Shown one piece after another: positions 18,568 to 27,734 of a DNA stretch of 64,000 nt. The DNA comes from Jeotgalicoccus coquinae (lineage in GTDB: Bacteria; Bacillota; Bacilli; Staphylococcales; Salinicoccaceae). The notes under the pieces were generated by a model. It worked only from the letters and a program-made list of their open reading frames with translations. It was not told the origin of the DNA and ran no database searches. Position numbers and translations under genes: made by a program. Each line of letters starts with the position of its first letter. The first letter of the stretch is position 1. The stretch covers positions 1,200,124-1,264,123 of the forward strand of contig NZ_JACHFF010000001.1 in assembly GCF_014207425.1 (NCBI RefSeq), read 5' to 3'.

Positions 18568-19752
18568 TTATCTTACATATTCAAATATTCCTGCTGCACC
18601 CATACCAACACCGATACACATTGTTACCATACCGTATTTCGATTCTGGTCTGCGCTTCATTTCAGCAAGCAGTCTCGCTGTCAGCATTGCGCCTGATGCT
18701 CCGAGTGGATGGCCAAGTGAAATTGCTCCGCCGTTCACATTCGTTTTATCGATATCCAGTCCGGCTTTTCTAATAGACGCGACTGTCTGAGAAGCGAATG
18801 CTTCATTCAGTTCAATTAAGTCCATGTCTTTTACTGTTAAGCCTGCCTGTTCGAGTACTTCTGGTATTGCGTAGGCCGGGCCGATTCCCATAATTTTTGG
18901 ATCCACACCCACTGCTTTAAAGCCGACAAATCTTGCAATAGGCGTTACACCAAGTTCTTTAACCTTATCGCCTGACATCAGTACAACGAATCCTGCACCG
19001 TCTGTCAGCGGTGCCGATGTTCCGGCGGTTACCGTACCGTCTGCTTTAAAGACTGTTCTGAGTTTTGCAAGTCCCTCCATATTCGTATCCGGACGGATAT
19101 GCTCATCAATTTTGAATTCGTCTTTTGTAACAACCGGGCCCTCTTCGTTATAAGATACTTTATTAACTTCGACAGGAATAATTTCATCTTCAAACCTTCC
19201 TGCATCTAGTGCTGCTTTCGCACGCTGATGACTTTGTACTGCATAAGCATCCTGATCTTCTCTGGATACTTCAAACTCTTCAGCGACCATTTCTGCTGTC
19301 AGACCCATCGGGTAAGATACACCTGAGTCTTTATCCTGCAGCATCGGGCTGTTTGTCGGTTCATTACCGCCCATCGGTACGGCACTCATCAGTTCGACAC
19401 CCCCTGCTACCAGTACATCAGCCTGCTCTGCCATAATCTGGTTCGCAGCGATGGCAATCGTCTGAAGTCCTGACGAACAATAACGGTTCACCGTCTGTCC
19501 GGGCACTTCATTTGGCATGCCTGCGAGCAGTGCGATTGAACGTGCGATATTCTGGCCCTGCAATCCTTCCGGGAATGAGTTGCCGACAATAACATCCTCA
19601 ACCATATCTGAGCTGAATTTACCGTCAACTCGTTCTAATACACCTTTAAGGACTTGTGCCGCCACCTCATCCGGTCTGTCGTGGAACATTGCGCCGCCTT
19701 TTGCTCTTCCGGCAGCTGAACGTCCGTAAGCGACTATATATGCATCCTGCAT
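18568..19752 (-). CDS. fadA: Acetyl-CoA acyltransferase (thiolase) of beta-oxidation
   Basis: 394 residues. It cleaves 3-ketoacyl-CoA with CoA to release acetyl-CoA. The thiolase residues are all present: nucleophile Cys92 in NRYCSSGLQ, His348 in GHPLGASGA and Cys379 in the C-terminal MCIGVGMGAAG loop. It is the last gene of a leftward five-gene set, following the multifunctional FadB by 33 bases, and ends at a terminator. The set order X-D-E-B-A matches the staphylococcal fad locus. Confidence 0.95.
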   Translation of the reverse strand: MQDAYIVAYGRSAAGRAKGGAMFHDRPDEVAAQVLKGVLERVDGKFSSDMVEDVIVGNSFPEGLQGQNIARSIALLAGMPNEVPGQTVNRYCSSGLQTIAIAANQIMAEQADVLVAGGVELMSAVPMGGNEPTNSPMLQDKDSGVSYPMGLTAEMVAEEFEVSREDQDAYAVQSHQRAKAALDAGRFEDEIIPVEVNKVSYNEEGPVVTKDEFKIDEHIRPDTNMEGLAKLRTVFKADGTVTAGTSAPLTDGAGFVVLMSGDKVKELGVTPIARFVGFKAVGVDPKIMGIGPAYAIPEVLEQAGLTVKDMDLIELNEAFASQTVASIRKAGLDIDKTNVNGGAISLGHPLGASGAMLTARLLAEMKRRPESKYGMVTMCIGVGMGAAGIFEYVR

Positions 19753-19785
19753 TTAACTTCATCCTTTCTCTGTTTATACGTATGA

Positions 19786-22044
19786 CTAATTGCGAAGCGG
19801 TTTGCCCGTTTCAAGCATGTGACTGATACGTGCATATGTTTTCTCTTGTTTAAGCAGAGCCAGGAATCTTTCTCTTTCGAGCTTCTGCAGATAACGCTGA
19901 TTAACGTACGTGTTGCGCGGTACATCCCCGCCCGATAATACTTCTGCAATCTTCAAAGTAATTTCATAATCATGATCACTGATAAAGTTTCCAAGACGCT
20001 GCGCATCAAGCATTCCTTCCGCCAGTGCTTTAAAGTCTCTGCCAAGTGCAATGTACTTAGCCTCAGGTTTAGGAATATAATTCATTTCCGATTCCAGACG
20101 CGCTTTATTCAGTGCAGCTTCCACACGTTTCTCAACGTTCAGAATAATTGAGTCTGTATCTCTTAAATAACCATATCTTTTCGCTTCATATGCGTTCGTC
20201 GATACTTTAGCCATACCGATATTTGTCAGTACTTCAGTCATCGACTGCTGTTTATCATCGTGTTTATGATTCGTGCTTAATATACGGTCTGACATCTCAG
20301 CAAGTCCGCCGCCGCTTGGCAGTAACCCTACACCCGTTTCAACCATACCGATGTATGTTTCGCTTGCTGCTACTACGAATGGCGAGTGAAGTACTAATTC
20401 ACAGCCGCCTCCGAGTGCCTTGCCCTGAACAGCTGTAACAATCGGTTTCAGTGAATATTTCATACGGTTGAAACTTTCATGCAGCGTATCAATCGCAGGC
20501 CCGACTAATTCGTCGACTTTCTTCATTTCATGAGCTTTTTTCATCATGAACAGATTTGCCCCGACACTGAAGTTTCTGCCGTCTGCATATAGGACCATAC
20601 TTGAAAAATCTTCACTCTCAAGCAGATCAACTGCTTCGATTAAATCCTTGGCGAAATCGTCGGAAATAATATTGTTGCCGCTCTGCAGTTTTAACAGCAG
20701 CTGATCCGCATTCACGACAGACAGATTGGAGTCCTCACGGTTCCAGATTTCACTTTCAATTAACTCACTGACCGATGCCACACGTTCAATAGATTCTCCA
20801 TCTTCATAGAATCCTTCAGTGCGGTTTTCGATCCACTCCGGCAGTTCACCAAGCTCTTCTTTTATACGGTTTTTAACCCGTTCGAAGCCCATCATATCCC
20901 AAAGCTGGAACGGACCTTTTTTCCAGTTAAAGCCCCATACAAGCGCACGGTCAATATCCTTGTAGTCCGATGCTGCTTTGGGCACATTAAGTGCTGAATA
21001 GTAGAAGTTATTTCGCATCGTTTCCCACATGAATAATCCTGCTTCGTCATCAGCGTTGAAAATAACATCCATATTCGCTGTTAAATCTTTGCTGAATTTA
21101 GCAAGAACCGGGTATTGCGGTTTCGACTGTTCAACGTATTCATTGCTTTCAGGATTAAAGACGAGAATTTTATTCTTCTCTTTTTTATAGAACCCCTGCT
21201 TGGTTTTTCTGCCAAGCGCTCCTGATTCAACCAGTTTTTCAGCTGTTTTTGTACTCTTGAAGAATTTATCTTCACCGGGCACCTGCTGCATTCCTTTAGT
21301 TACAGTCACTGCAATATCGATTCCTACTAAATCACTTAAACCGTATGTTCCGGTACTTGGACGTCCGATCGCTCTGCCTGTTAATGCATCGGTATCTGAA
21401 ATCGACATTCCCTGTTCCTCTGCACGGTGCATAATATCATTCATCGTCTGAGTCCCGATGCGGTTCGCGACAAATCCAGGTACGTCATTGGCAACAACCA
21501 CACCTTTACCAAGTTTGCCTTCTGCAAACTCCTGAGCTGCTTTTACTGATTCCTCAGTTGTTTCTTTCAGCGGAATAATTTCAACCAGTTTCATAATACG
21601 CGGCGGATTGAAGAAGTGCATTCCGAAAAATCTTTGACGTTCTTCTTCATTGAATACTTTCGCGATGTATTCAATCGGAATCCCGGAAGTATTCGTTGCA
21701 AATAATGCATTATCTTTCGCCACAGCTTTAACTTGCTTCCATACGCTGTGCTTAATATCCAGCTCTTCTTTAACCGCTTCGATATAAATATCTGCGTCAT
21801 CTTCACCCTGCAAATCTTCTTCGAAGTTGCCGTATGTTAAATTCGGAGCAAAGTTTAAATCAAACAGCTGAGGACGTTTTTTATCCGTAATCATTTCATA
21901 AGATTTCCTCGAAATTTTGTTTGGATCTTTTTCATCAATTGCTATATCGAGTATTTTTACTTTTAAGCCTGCATTAACGAGCAGGGCAGCAATCTGGCTG
22001 CCCATTACTCCCCCGCCAAGCACGGTCGCTTTTCTTATCGTCAT
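19786..22044 (-). CDS. fadB: 3-hydroxyacyl-CoA dehydrogenase / enoyl-CoA hydratase fusion
   Basis: 752 residues. The N-terminal dehydrogenase begins with the NAD loop GGGVMGSQIA (residues 8-17) and continues with NTSGIPIEYIA and FFGMHFFNPPR. A second dehydrogenase C-domain follows. The C-terminal crotonase-like domain starts near residue 450 and has GRNFSVGANL and ALGGGCELVLHSPFVVA. It performs the hydration and second oxidation steps of beta-oxidation. The domain order (dehydrogenase first) is that of Bacillus FadN and staphylococcal FadB, not of E. coli FadB. Confidence 0.95.
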   Translation of the reverse strand: MTIRKATVLGGGVMGSQIAALLVNAGLKVKILDIAIDEKDPNKISRKSYEMITDKKRPQLFDLNFAPNLTYGNFEEDLQGEDDADIYIEAVKEELDIKHSVWKQVKAVAKDNALFATNTSGIPIEYIAKVFNEEERQRFFGMHFFNPPRIMKLVEIIPLKETTEESVKAAQEFAEGKLGKGVVVANDVPGFVANRIGTQTMNDIMHRAEEQGMSISDTDALTGRAIGRPSTGTYGLSDLVGIDIAVTVTKGMQQVPGEDKFFKSTKTAEKLVESGALGRKTKQGFYKKEKNKILVFNPESNEYVEQSKPQYPVLAKFSKDLTANMDVIFNADDEAGLFMWETMRNNFYYSALNVPKAASDYKDIDRALVWGFNWKKGPFQLWDMMGFERVKNRIKEELGELPEWIENRTEGFYEDGESIERVASVSELIESEIWNREDSNLSVVNADQLLLKLQSGNNIISDDFAKDLIEAVDLLESEDFSSMVLYADGRNFSVGANLFMMKKAHEMKKVDELVGPAIDTLHESFNRMKYSLKPIVTAVQGKALGGGCELVLHSPFVVAASETYIGMVETGVGLLPSGGGLAEMSDRILSTNHKHDDKQQSMTEVLTNIGMAKVSTNAYEAKRYGYLRDTDSIILNVEKRVEAALNKARLESEMNYIPKPEAKYIALGRDFKALAEGMLDAQRLGNFISDHDYEITLKIAEVLSGGDVPRNTYVNQRYLQKLERERFLALLKQEKTYARISHMLETGKPLRN

Positions 22045-22094
22045 GAAAAACCCTCCAAATTATTTTATCTTTATACTTTCCATACACTTTGTCT

Positions 22095-23300
22095 TTAAAT
22101 AAATGCTGAATCGCCTGTTAACGCTCTGCCGATTACCAGTGCATTTATTTCGTGAGTGCCTTCATAAGTGTACACAGCTTCAGCATCGGAGAAGAATCTC
22201 GCAATATCATATTCTGCCAGAATACCGTTACCGCCGTGAATTCCGCGTCCCAGTGATACCGACTCGCGCAGTCTTAATGCATTCATCATTTTCGCTGTTG
22301 ATGTTGCCACTTCATCGTACTCGCCGTTTTCTTGCATACGCGCAAGCTGTGCTGACATTGCTATTGCGTGTGCAAGGTTCCCCTGCATCATCGCAAGTTT
22401 TTCCTGTATCAGCTGATACTTGCTTATTTCTTTCCCGAACTGTTTGCGCTGTGTAACGTAATCAAGCGTTGCACGAAGCGCACCGGCCATCGCACCAGTT
22501 GCCATGTACGATACACCTGCACGAGTAGAGTAGAGGATTTTGGCAATATCTTTAAAGCTGTTAATATTCTGCAGTCTGTCTTCTTCTTTTACGACTACAT
22601 TATCTAAACGGATATTAGTATTCGGAATAATTCTTAGTGCAATTTTATTTTCGATTACATCGATTTCGACCCCGTCCTGTTCAGGACGGATAATGAATCC
22701 TTTCGGCTTGCCTGTTTCTACATCTACTGCAAACAGAGGAATAACGTCCGAGACATTTGCTCCGCCAATCCATTTTTTCGCACCGTTAATGATCCAATTT
22801 TCTCCGTCGAACTTAGCTGTCGTTTCAAGACCGCCTGCAACGTCGGACCCGTGGTCCGGTTCTGTCAGTGCAAAACACGTTCTGAGCTCGTGGGATTGAA
22901 GTTTTGGCACATATTTAGCAATCTGCTCTTTTGAACCGCCGAATAAAAAAGCATTGTGTCCAAGCCCCTGGTGTACACCAAGTATTGTTACGAGTGATAC
23001 GTCAAAACGTGCGATTGTATATGACATAAAGAACTGGAACAGCTGGCTCGGAGTTTTTGCACCTTCCCGGCCTTCAAATAATAATGGATTTCTGAAATAG
23101 TTCAGTTTCCCCATATCGTCGAAGAAGTCTTCAGGGACCGTTGCATTTGCCCAGTGATTGTTAATTGAATCACGGTATTTCGATTCAAGCAGATCGTCCA
23201 GCTGTTTTAGAAATTTAACTTCCCCTTCAGTAAGTTCCTTGGCATTATTTAAAATATCCTCAGGATATAATTCTTTCAGTATTTGCTCTTTTTCTGTCAT
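22095..23300 (-). CDS. fadE: Acyl-CoA dehydrogenase
   Basis: 401 residues from ATG 23300, with GGAGGG seven bases upstream; an in-frame start at 23336 lies inside a cre-like box. It is an FAD enzyme catalysing the first oxidation of beta-oxidation. CFALTEPDHGSDVAGG and KKWIGGANVSD in the middle and YEGTHEINALVIGRALTG at the end (catalytic Glu in YEGT) are diagnostic. Homology is closest to the glutaryl-CoA-dehydrogenase-like group typical of the staphylococcal fadE. It sits between fadD and fadB. Confidence 0.93.
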   Translation of the reverse strand: MTEKEQILKELYPEDILNNAKELTEGEVKFLKQLDDLLESKYRDSINNHWANATVPEDFFDDMGKLNYFRNPLLFEGREGAKTPSQLFQFFMSYTIARFDVSLVTILGVHQGLGHNAFLFGGSKEQIAKYVPKLQSHELRTCFALTEPDHGSDVAGGLETTAKFDGENWIINGAKKWIGGANVSDVIPLFAVDVETGKPKGFIIRPEQDGVEIDVIENKIALRIIPNTNIRLDNVVVKEEDRLQNINSFKDIAKILYSTRAGVSYMATGAMAGALRATLDYVTQRKQFGKEISKYQLIQEKLAMMQGNLAHAIAMSAQLARMQENGEYDEVATSTAKMMNALRLRESVSLGRGIHGGNGILAEYDIARFFSDAEAVYTYEGTHEINALVIGRALTGDSAFI

Positions 23301-23321
23301 AGTATTTCCCTCCGCTTTATA

Positions 23322-23335
23322 TGATAACGCTTTCA
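23322..23335 (-). promoter_or_regulatory. cre site (CcpA) between fadD and fadE
   Basis: TGAAAGCGTTATCA, read leftwards, matches the cre consensus TGWAARCGYTWNCW at every position. It lies about 22 bases before the fadE start, inside the operon. It could mark an internal glucose-repressed promoter or a CcpA roadblock. Confidence 0.65.
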
Positions 23336-23351
23336 ATTAGAATTAAAATTT

Positions 23352-24863
23352 TTACGCTACACCGTTTTCTTTTGCTTTCTCATTCATTAAACGCTGAATT
23401 TCCAATCTGTCCGGTTTTGCCGTAGAGTTTAAAGGTATCTCTTTCATCTCAAGATATAATCTCGGAATCTTATACCCTGCAATACGTTCTCTGACATGCT
23501 TATCCAGGATTTCTTCGAAATTCTCAGTTTCCTCCGCCAGCACTATTGCCGCAGAAACTGACTCTCCGTATTCCGGGCTGTCATAGCCAACTACAATTGC
23601 CGTGCGTACCATTGGATGTTCGGACAGTGCCGCTTCAACTTCTGATGGCAGAACGTTTTCACCGCCGGTAATAATCAGTTCTTTCTTGCGGTTAACGATA
23701 AAGATATCTCCATCTTCATCTTTTTTAGCAAGATCCCCTGTGAGGAAATAACCGTTCTTGAAGACTTTAGCTGTTTCTTCAGGCTTATTCCAATAACCCG
23801 GTGTAACGTTTTTACCTTTAACTGCAAGTTCGCCGATTTCTCCGACTTCTACCTCATTGCCTTCATCATCCAGCAGCTTGCTTTCAACGTACATGATCGA
23901 TTTCCCGATACTCATCGGTTTAACTTTTGAATTATGCGGAGTATTTACCATTGTCAGAGGCGCTTCTGTCAGACCGTAGCCGTTAATCAGTGTCTGTCCC
24001 ATGCTTTCAAACTTCTTCTGTACAGCAGGCAGCGGTGATGAACCGCCCTGAATCAGATACTTAATGTTTTCAAAGTTTTTAATATCAAAGTTATCTGCAA
24101 CCAGCATTCCGTAATACATCGTCGGAATCATAATCAGGTAATCCGGTTTAAATTTACTCATCAGCTCGTTCAGCTGTGCACCATCAAAGTAGCGGTGAAG
24201 TACGAGCGTTCCTCCTGCCATAATTAAAGGCAGTGCCGTATCATTCAGCCCAAGGACATGGAACGTCGGTGTTGAAATAATCGTCGTCTGATCACCCGTA
24301 ACTTTGTACGTCAGAGCTGCATTAATAACGTTCGCTACAAACGATTCGTACGTAAACATTACCCCTTTTGGCAACCCTGTTGTTCCGCTCGTGTACATCA
24401 GTGCAGCCAGGTCTTCACTTTCAACATTAACCGTTTCAAATTCCCGGTGATTTTTCGGATTACAGATTTCATCGTACTCAGGTGAGTCGATATCCATATG
24501 AAGCAGTTCTTCCGGTGTGCCGGTCAAACTTTCTTTATGACGCAGCGAGTAAAAGATCATTTTCACTCCCGAGTCTGCAATGATACTTTGTATTTCTTTC
24601 GGTTTTAAACGCCAGTTAATCGGGAGGTAGACAGCACCCATCTTAAATGATGCGAACAGCAAGTCAAATATTGCCACGTCATTCGGTGCAAAAATACCGA
24701 CCACATCTCCGCGTTTAATGCCTTGTTCCTGCATATAATTTGCCAGGTTATCAGCGCGTGCATTTAAGTCCTGATAAGACCACTGCGTTCCCTTCGCCGG
24801 ATCAATAATTGCCGCTTTTACTTCATCATAGTCCGCTCTTGTTTTAATCCAATCATAATTCAT
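23352..24863 (-). CDS. fadD: Long-chain acyl-CoA synthetase
   Basis: 503 residues. It activates fatty acids with ATP and CoA for beta-oxidation. Adenylate-forming motifs are present: YTSGTTGLPKGVM near residue 155, NGYGLTEAP near residue 294, TGDLAKKDEDGDIFIVNRKKELIITGGENV split around Asp, and the C-terminal lysine in NSTAKPDR. It follows fadX by 17 bases and precedes fadE by 51 bases. It acts at the cytoplasmic side of the membrane. Confidence 0.9.
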   Translation of the reverse strand: MNYDWIKTRADYDEVKAAIIDPAKGTQWSYQDLNARADNLANYMQEQGIKRGDVVGIFAPNDVAIFDLLFASFKMGAVYLPINWRLKPKEIQSIIADSGVKMIFYSLRHKESLTGTPEELLHMDIDSPEYDEICNPKNHREFETVNVESEDLAALMYTSGTTGLPKGVMFTYESFVANVINAALTYKVTGDQTTIISTPTFHVLGLNDTALPLIMAGGTLVLHRYFDGAQLNELMSKFKPDYLIMIPTMYYGMLVADNFDIKNFENIKYLIQGGSSPLPAVQKKFESMGQTLINGYGLTEAPLTMVNTPHNSKVKPMSIGKSIMYVESKLLDDEGNEVEVGEIGELAVKGKNVTPGYWNKPEETAKVFKNGYFLTGDLAKKDEDGDIFIVNRKKELIITGGENVLPSEVEAALSEHPMVRTAIVVGYDSPEYGESVSAAIVLAEETENFEEILDKHVRERIAGYKIPRLYLEMKEIPLNSTAKPDRLEIQRLMNEKAKENGVA

Positions 24864-24880
24864 TTACATCTTCCCCTTTG

Positions 24881-26446
24881 TTAATGATTATTTTTAATTG
24901 ATTGCGCTAATTTCCCCCAGGTTTCCGTATACAGTTCGCTGTTGATTACTTTTAAATCTTTCGATATTAAAGGCTTAAAGTCCATCTGCGATAATACATC
25001 TTTATCAAGATCAAGCCCCGGAGCAATTTCAATCAGTTCCATTCCTTCTTCAGTCAGCTGAAACACTGCACGTTCAGTGACGTAATACACGTCCTGGCCA
25101 AGCTTCCTTGAATAGCCGGCATTGAAGTCCAAGCTCTGAACACTGTCGACAAACTTTTTGGAATGTCCTTCAGAATCGATTATCAGTTCATTATCTTCAC
25201 AGTGCGACTTGCTCCCCACGACCATCGTTCCTGAAAAGATTAATGTTTTAATTGTCTGGCTGATATCGATAAAACCGCCGCTGCCATTCATTCTATCTCC
25301 AAATTTAGAGACATTGACGTTGCCTGAGCTGTCAATTTCAGCGAAACTTAAAAATGCAATATCGAGTCCCCCATTAAAGATAAAGTCCCATGTCATATCA
25401 TGACGCATTCTCGCATCGAGATTGTAATTCATGCCAAAGTGATTACCGCTGCCGATTATTCCCCCAAATATACCGGTATCGATATTCAATTTAACCAGTG
25501 AATCTGCACTCTCTTCGCGCAGCACATTAGATAACTCATTATTAATTCCGTAGCCGATGCTGACAGCATGACCGGATTTTAAAAACTGTGCTGAGCGCCG
25601 CAATATAATTTTTCTGGAACCAAACTCCAGAAATTCCTCCTTACTCTGTGTAATTCTGTGATGGCCGGATAAAGCGGGATCATAATATGTCTGTATCACC
25701 TGCTTATGATATTTTGGATTTTTGTTTATGACAATATAATCGACAAGCTCCGAAGGTATAAATACATCACGCGGATTGAAACTCCCCTTTTCAATTAGCT
25801 CTTTCACCTGAACGATTACTTTGCCGCCATTTTGTCTTGCAGCAGAAGCAGCACTGAATCCTTCACCGAGATGAGACTCATGATTCATATAGATGTTTCC
25901 ATTCTCGTCGGCATATGTCCCTCTTAACAGAGCAACATCAATTTTTGGAAAGTCGTAATGTAGATACTCCTCATTATTAATTTCCATTAAAGAAACTAAA
26001 TTATCACGAGTCACATCATTCACTTTTCCGCCGGACATTCGTGGATCCACAACCGTATTTAATCCGATTTTAGTAATTATCCCAGGTGAAGAAGAAGCCT
26101 GTTCGCGGTAAGAAGTTGCGATGACACCCTGCGGCAGAAAGTAAGCTTCAATTTCGTTATTTTTAATCGCTTCAACCGTTACAGGAGAAGCAATTACAAG
26201 GCTTGCTATAATTCTTTTTACCATGCCGCGCGATACGAAAGAATCAAGGTCAAACCCGTCATCAAAATCGCTGATATCATTAGACACAACAAAAGTTAAA
26301 TTGTCAGTTTTGCCATCTTCGTCATACTGCTCTGCCAGATATTTCAGCACTTCCATAGGCAGATTTCCTGCGGACAAAGCAGCTATTGCAATAACGTCGC
26401 CGCTTTTAACAATATTTCTTAAATCATTATATGAAATAATTTCCAT
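24881..26446 (-). CDS. fadX: Acyl-CoA:acetate/3-ketoacid CoA-transferase
   Basis: 521 residues, a fused alpha-beta CoA transferase as in staphylococcal FadX and propionate CoA-transferases. Seen are an N-terminal Rossmann-type half with GDVIAIAALSAGNLP, an LLRGTYADENGNIYMN segment, and a C-terminal half starting around residue 285 with VSIGYGINNELSNVL and GIFGGIIGSGNHFGMN. It moves CoA between short-chain acids and probably helps activate substrates or recycle acetoacetyl-CoA. It is the first gene of the operon, downstream of a cre site and palindromes. Confidence 0.88.
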   Translation of the reverse strand: MEIISYNDLRNIVKSGDVIAIAALSAGNLPMEVLKYLAEQYDEDGKTDNLTFVVSNDISDFDDGFDLDSFVSRGMVKRIIASLVIASPVTVEAIKNNEIEAYFLPQGVIATSYREQASSSPGIITKIGLNTVVDPRMSGGKVNDVTRDNLVSLMEINNEEYLHYDFPKIDVALLRGTYADENGNIYMNHESHLGEGFSAASAARQNGGKVIVQVKELIEKGSFNPRDVFIPSELVDYIVINKNPKYHKQVIQTYYDPALSGHHRITQSKEEFLEFGSRKIILRRSAQFLKSGHAVSIGYGINNELSNVLREESADSLVKLNIDTGIFGGIIGSGNHFGMNYNLDARMRHDMTWDFIFNGGLDIAFLSFAEIDSSGNVNVSKFGDRMNGSGGFIDISQTIKTLIFSGTMVVGSKSHCEDNELIIDSEGHSKKFVDSVQSLDFNAGYSRKLGQDVYYVTERAVFQLTEEGMELIEIAPGLDLDKDVLSQMDFKPLISKDLKVINSELYTETWGKLAQSIKNNH

Positions 26447-26539
26447 ATTCTATTCTCCCGACATTGTTATATTCAGTTAATCTTCTGCATATAACCCTTT
26501 CTTTATTTATCCCCTTCACTTTTTTAAATGTATCATCAT

Positions 26540-26556
26540 GTTTACAAAATGTAAAC
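26540..26556. promoter_or_regulatory. Palindromic operator candidate upstream of fadX
   Basis: GTTTACA-AAA-TGTAAAC is a perfect 7-3-7 palindrome. Its arm doubles as a leftward -35-like TTTACA, with TACATT 17 bases on, so a bound protein would block the promoter. It does not resemble the Bacillus FadR box. Confidence 0.5.
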
Positions 26557-26564
26557 GGTTTCAT
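26549..26564 (-). promoter_or_regulatory. cre site (CcpA) upstream of the fad operon
   Basis: ATGTAAACGGTTTCAT fits the broad cre consensus WTGNNARCGNWWWCAW at every position. It lies about 103 bases before the fadX start and overlaps the palindrome at 26540-26556. It implies carbon catabolite repression of fatty acid degradation. Confidence 0.65.
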
Positions 26565-26828
26565 TTCAATATTTTAAAATGAATTACATTATATAATTTC
26601 ACACTTACTATTAGTATCAGATACTATTAATTAGTCTGTAAACGCTGATATCATTGATACATAAAGGTTTTAAGATATTTAATGACAATTAGTATTCAGA
26701 AAATATTACAACTTTAAAAGTGAAATATTTATCGCTTGACTTTTATTTAAAAAAATGGCCAATTACTATAAACTGGTCCGTCCACTTTAAAAAACTTCTC
26801 ATTAAAAATCAATGAGCATCAAAATAAA

Positions 26829-26873
26829 AATCCCCTCGCGGGCTTCAGCAAAAATCACTGAAACCCAAGAGGG
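26829..26873 (-). terminator. Terminator of the seven-tRNA transcript
   Basis: A long imperfect stem with cccctc/gaggggt ends and an internal gcttcag/ctgaaac pairing is followed leftwards by a T-rich ATTTTTATTTTG. It lies 44 bases beyond the last tRNA. Confidence 0.75.
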
Positions 26874-26916
26874 GTTAAATTAGCATTGATTCGATATTAC
26901 TTCACTATATATGTAA

Positions 26917-27003
26917 CGGATGATAAGGGATTCGAACCCTTGAAACGAGTTAACGTTTACACGCTTTCCAAGCGTGCGCCTTCAGCCGCTCGGCCAATCA
27001 TCC
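26917..27003 (-). tRNA. tRNA-Ser (GGA)
   Basis: The 7-bp acceptor GGATGAT/ATCATCC, the long variable arm of a class II tRNA, anticodon GGA in the loop TTGGAAA, and discriminator G are visible. CCA is not encoded. It is the last gene of the leftward tRNA cluster. Confidence 0.95.
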
Positions 27004-27041
27004 AGAATAAAAAAACAGAAGTGCGATTACACTTCTGAGTA

Positions 27042-27113
27042 TGACCCGTACGGGACTCGAACCCGTGTTACCGCCGTGAAAGGGCGGTGTCTTAACCGCT
27101 TGACCAACGGGCC
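27042..27113 (-). tRNA. tRNA-Glu (UUC)
   Basis: A 72-base cloverleaf with acceptor GGCCCGT/ACGGGTC, anticodon loop CTTTCAC with TTC, and T-arm GGTTCGAGTC. CCA is not encoded. Confidence 0.95.
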
Positions 27114-27114
27114 A

Positions 27115-27189
27115 TGGCTCCACAGGTAGGACTCGAACCTACGACCGATCGGTTAACAGCCGATAGCTCTACCACTGAGCTACTGTGGA
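27115..27189 (-). tRNA. tRNA-Asn (GUU), copy 1
   Basis: 75 bases including an encoded 3' CCA. Acceptor TCCACAG/CTGTGGA, anticodon GTT and T-arm GGTTCGAGTCC are seen. It is identical over its whole length to the copy at 41622-41696. Confidence 0.96.
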
Positions 27190-27196
27190 ATAATAA

Positions 27197-27270
27197 TGGA
27201 GCGGGTAGACGGGATCGAACCGACAACATCAGCTTGGAAGGCTGAGGTTATACCATTTAACTATACCCGC
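27197..27270 (-). tRNA. tRNA-Gly (UCC)
   Basis: 74 bases with encoded CCA. Acceptor GCGGGTA/TACCCGC, anticodon TCC in the loop CTTCCAA, and T-arm GGTTCGATCCC are seen. Confidence 0.95.
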
Positions 27271-27289
27271 AAAGGTAATAAAGTAAATA

Positions 27290-27362
27290 TGGTTCAGGAC
27301 GGAATCGAACCGCCGACACTGTGAGCTTCAATCACATGCTCTACCAACTGAGCTACTGAACC
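27290..27362 (-). tRNA. tRNA-Phe (GAA)
   Basis: 73 bases. Acceptor GGTTCAG/CTGAACC, anticodon loop TTGAAGC with GAA, and T-arm GGTTCGATTCC are seen. CCA is not encoded. Confidence 0.95.
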
Positions 27363-27382
27363 TTAATTTATGAAATTTTTAA

Positions 27383-27458
27383 TGGCGGTCCCGACGGGAA
27401 TCGAACCCGCGATCTCCTGCGTGACAGGCAGGCATGTTAACCGCTACACCACGGGACC
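27383..27458 (-). tRNA. tRNA-Asp (GUC)
   Basis: 76 bases with encoded CCA. Acceptor GGTCCCG/CGGGACC, anticodon GTC in loop CTGTCAC, and T-arm GGTTCGATTCC are seen. Confidence 0.95.
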
Positions 27459-27483
27459 ACTGCTATGTATAAATTAAAAAAAT

Positions 27484-27554
<71 letters not shown>

Positions 27555-27591
27555 CCAATATTATTTAACATATATTTAATGTCTGTTATAT

Positions 27592-27620
27592 ATACTATAG
27601 GTTTCAGGCGTATATTTCAA
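27592..27620 (-). promoter_or_regulatory. Promoter of the seven-tRNA cluster
   Basis: A leftward TTGAAA (27615-27620) and TAGTAT (27592-27597) are spaced 17 bases apart, about 38 bases before the fMet tRNA. Confidence 0.65.
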
Positions 27621-27734
27621 GTCTTTTTAACCATTTTCATATGACAAATTTACACTTTATTAATTATTCCACCTAAAAGAATGAGTTCTTGTTTCAAGGG
27701 TATTAGTATTATAAATGATTAAAGGAGGAATTGC

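Larger units (their letters stand above)
26447..26828. other. Long regulatory gap upstream of fadX
   Basis: About 380 bases without a coding candidate lie between the fadX start and the tRNA terminator. Besides the cre site and the overlapping palindrome, there is a second palindrome TAGTATC-A-GATACTA at 26612-26626. The rest is very AT-rich with no open reading or hairpin I can support. Confidence 0.6.

Noticed and set aside
27700-27734. Sigma-B promoter before the FAD/Rieske gene (GGGTAT at about 27698-27703)
   Set aside because: A -10-like GGGTAT is present but no GTTT box lies 12-15 bases before it.
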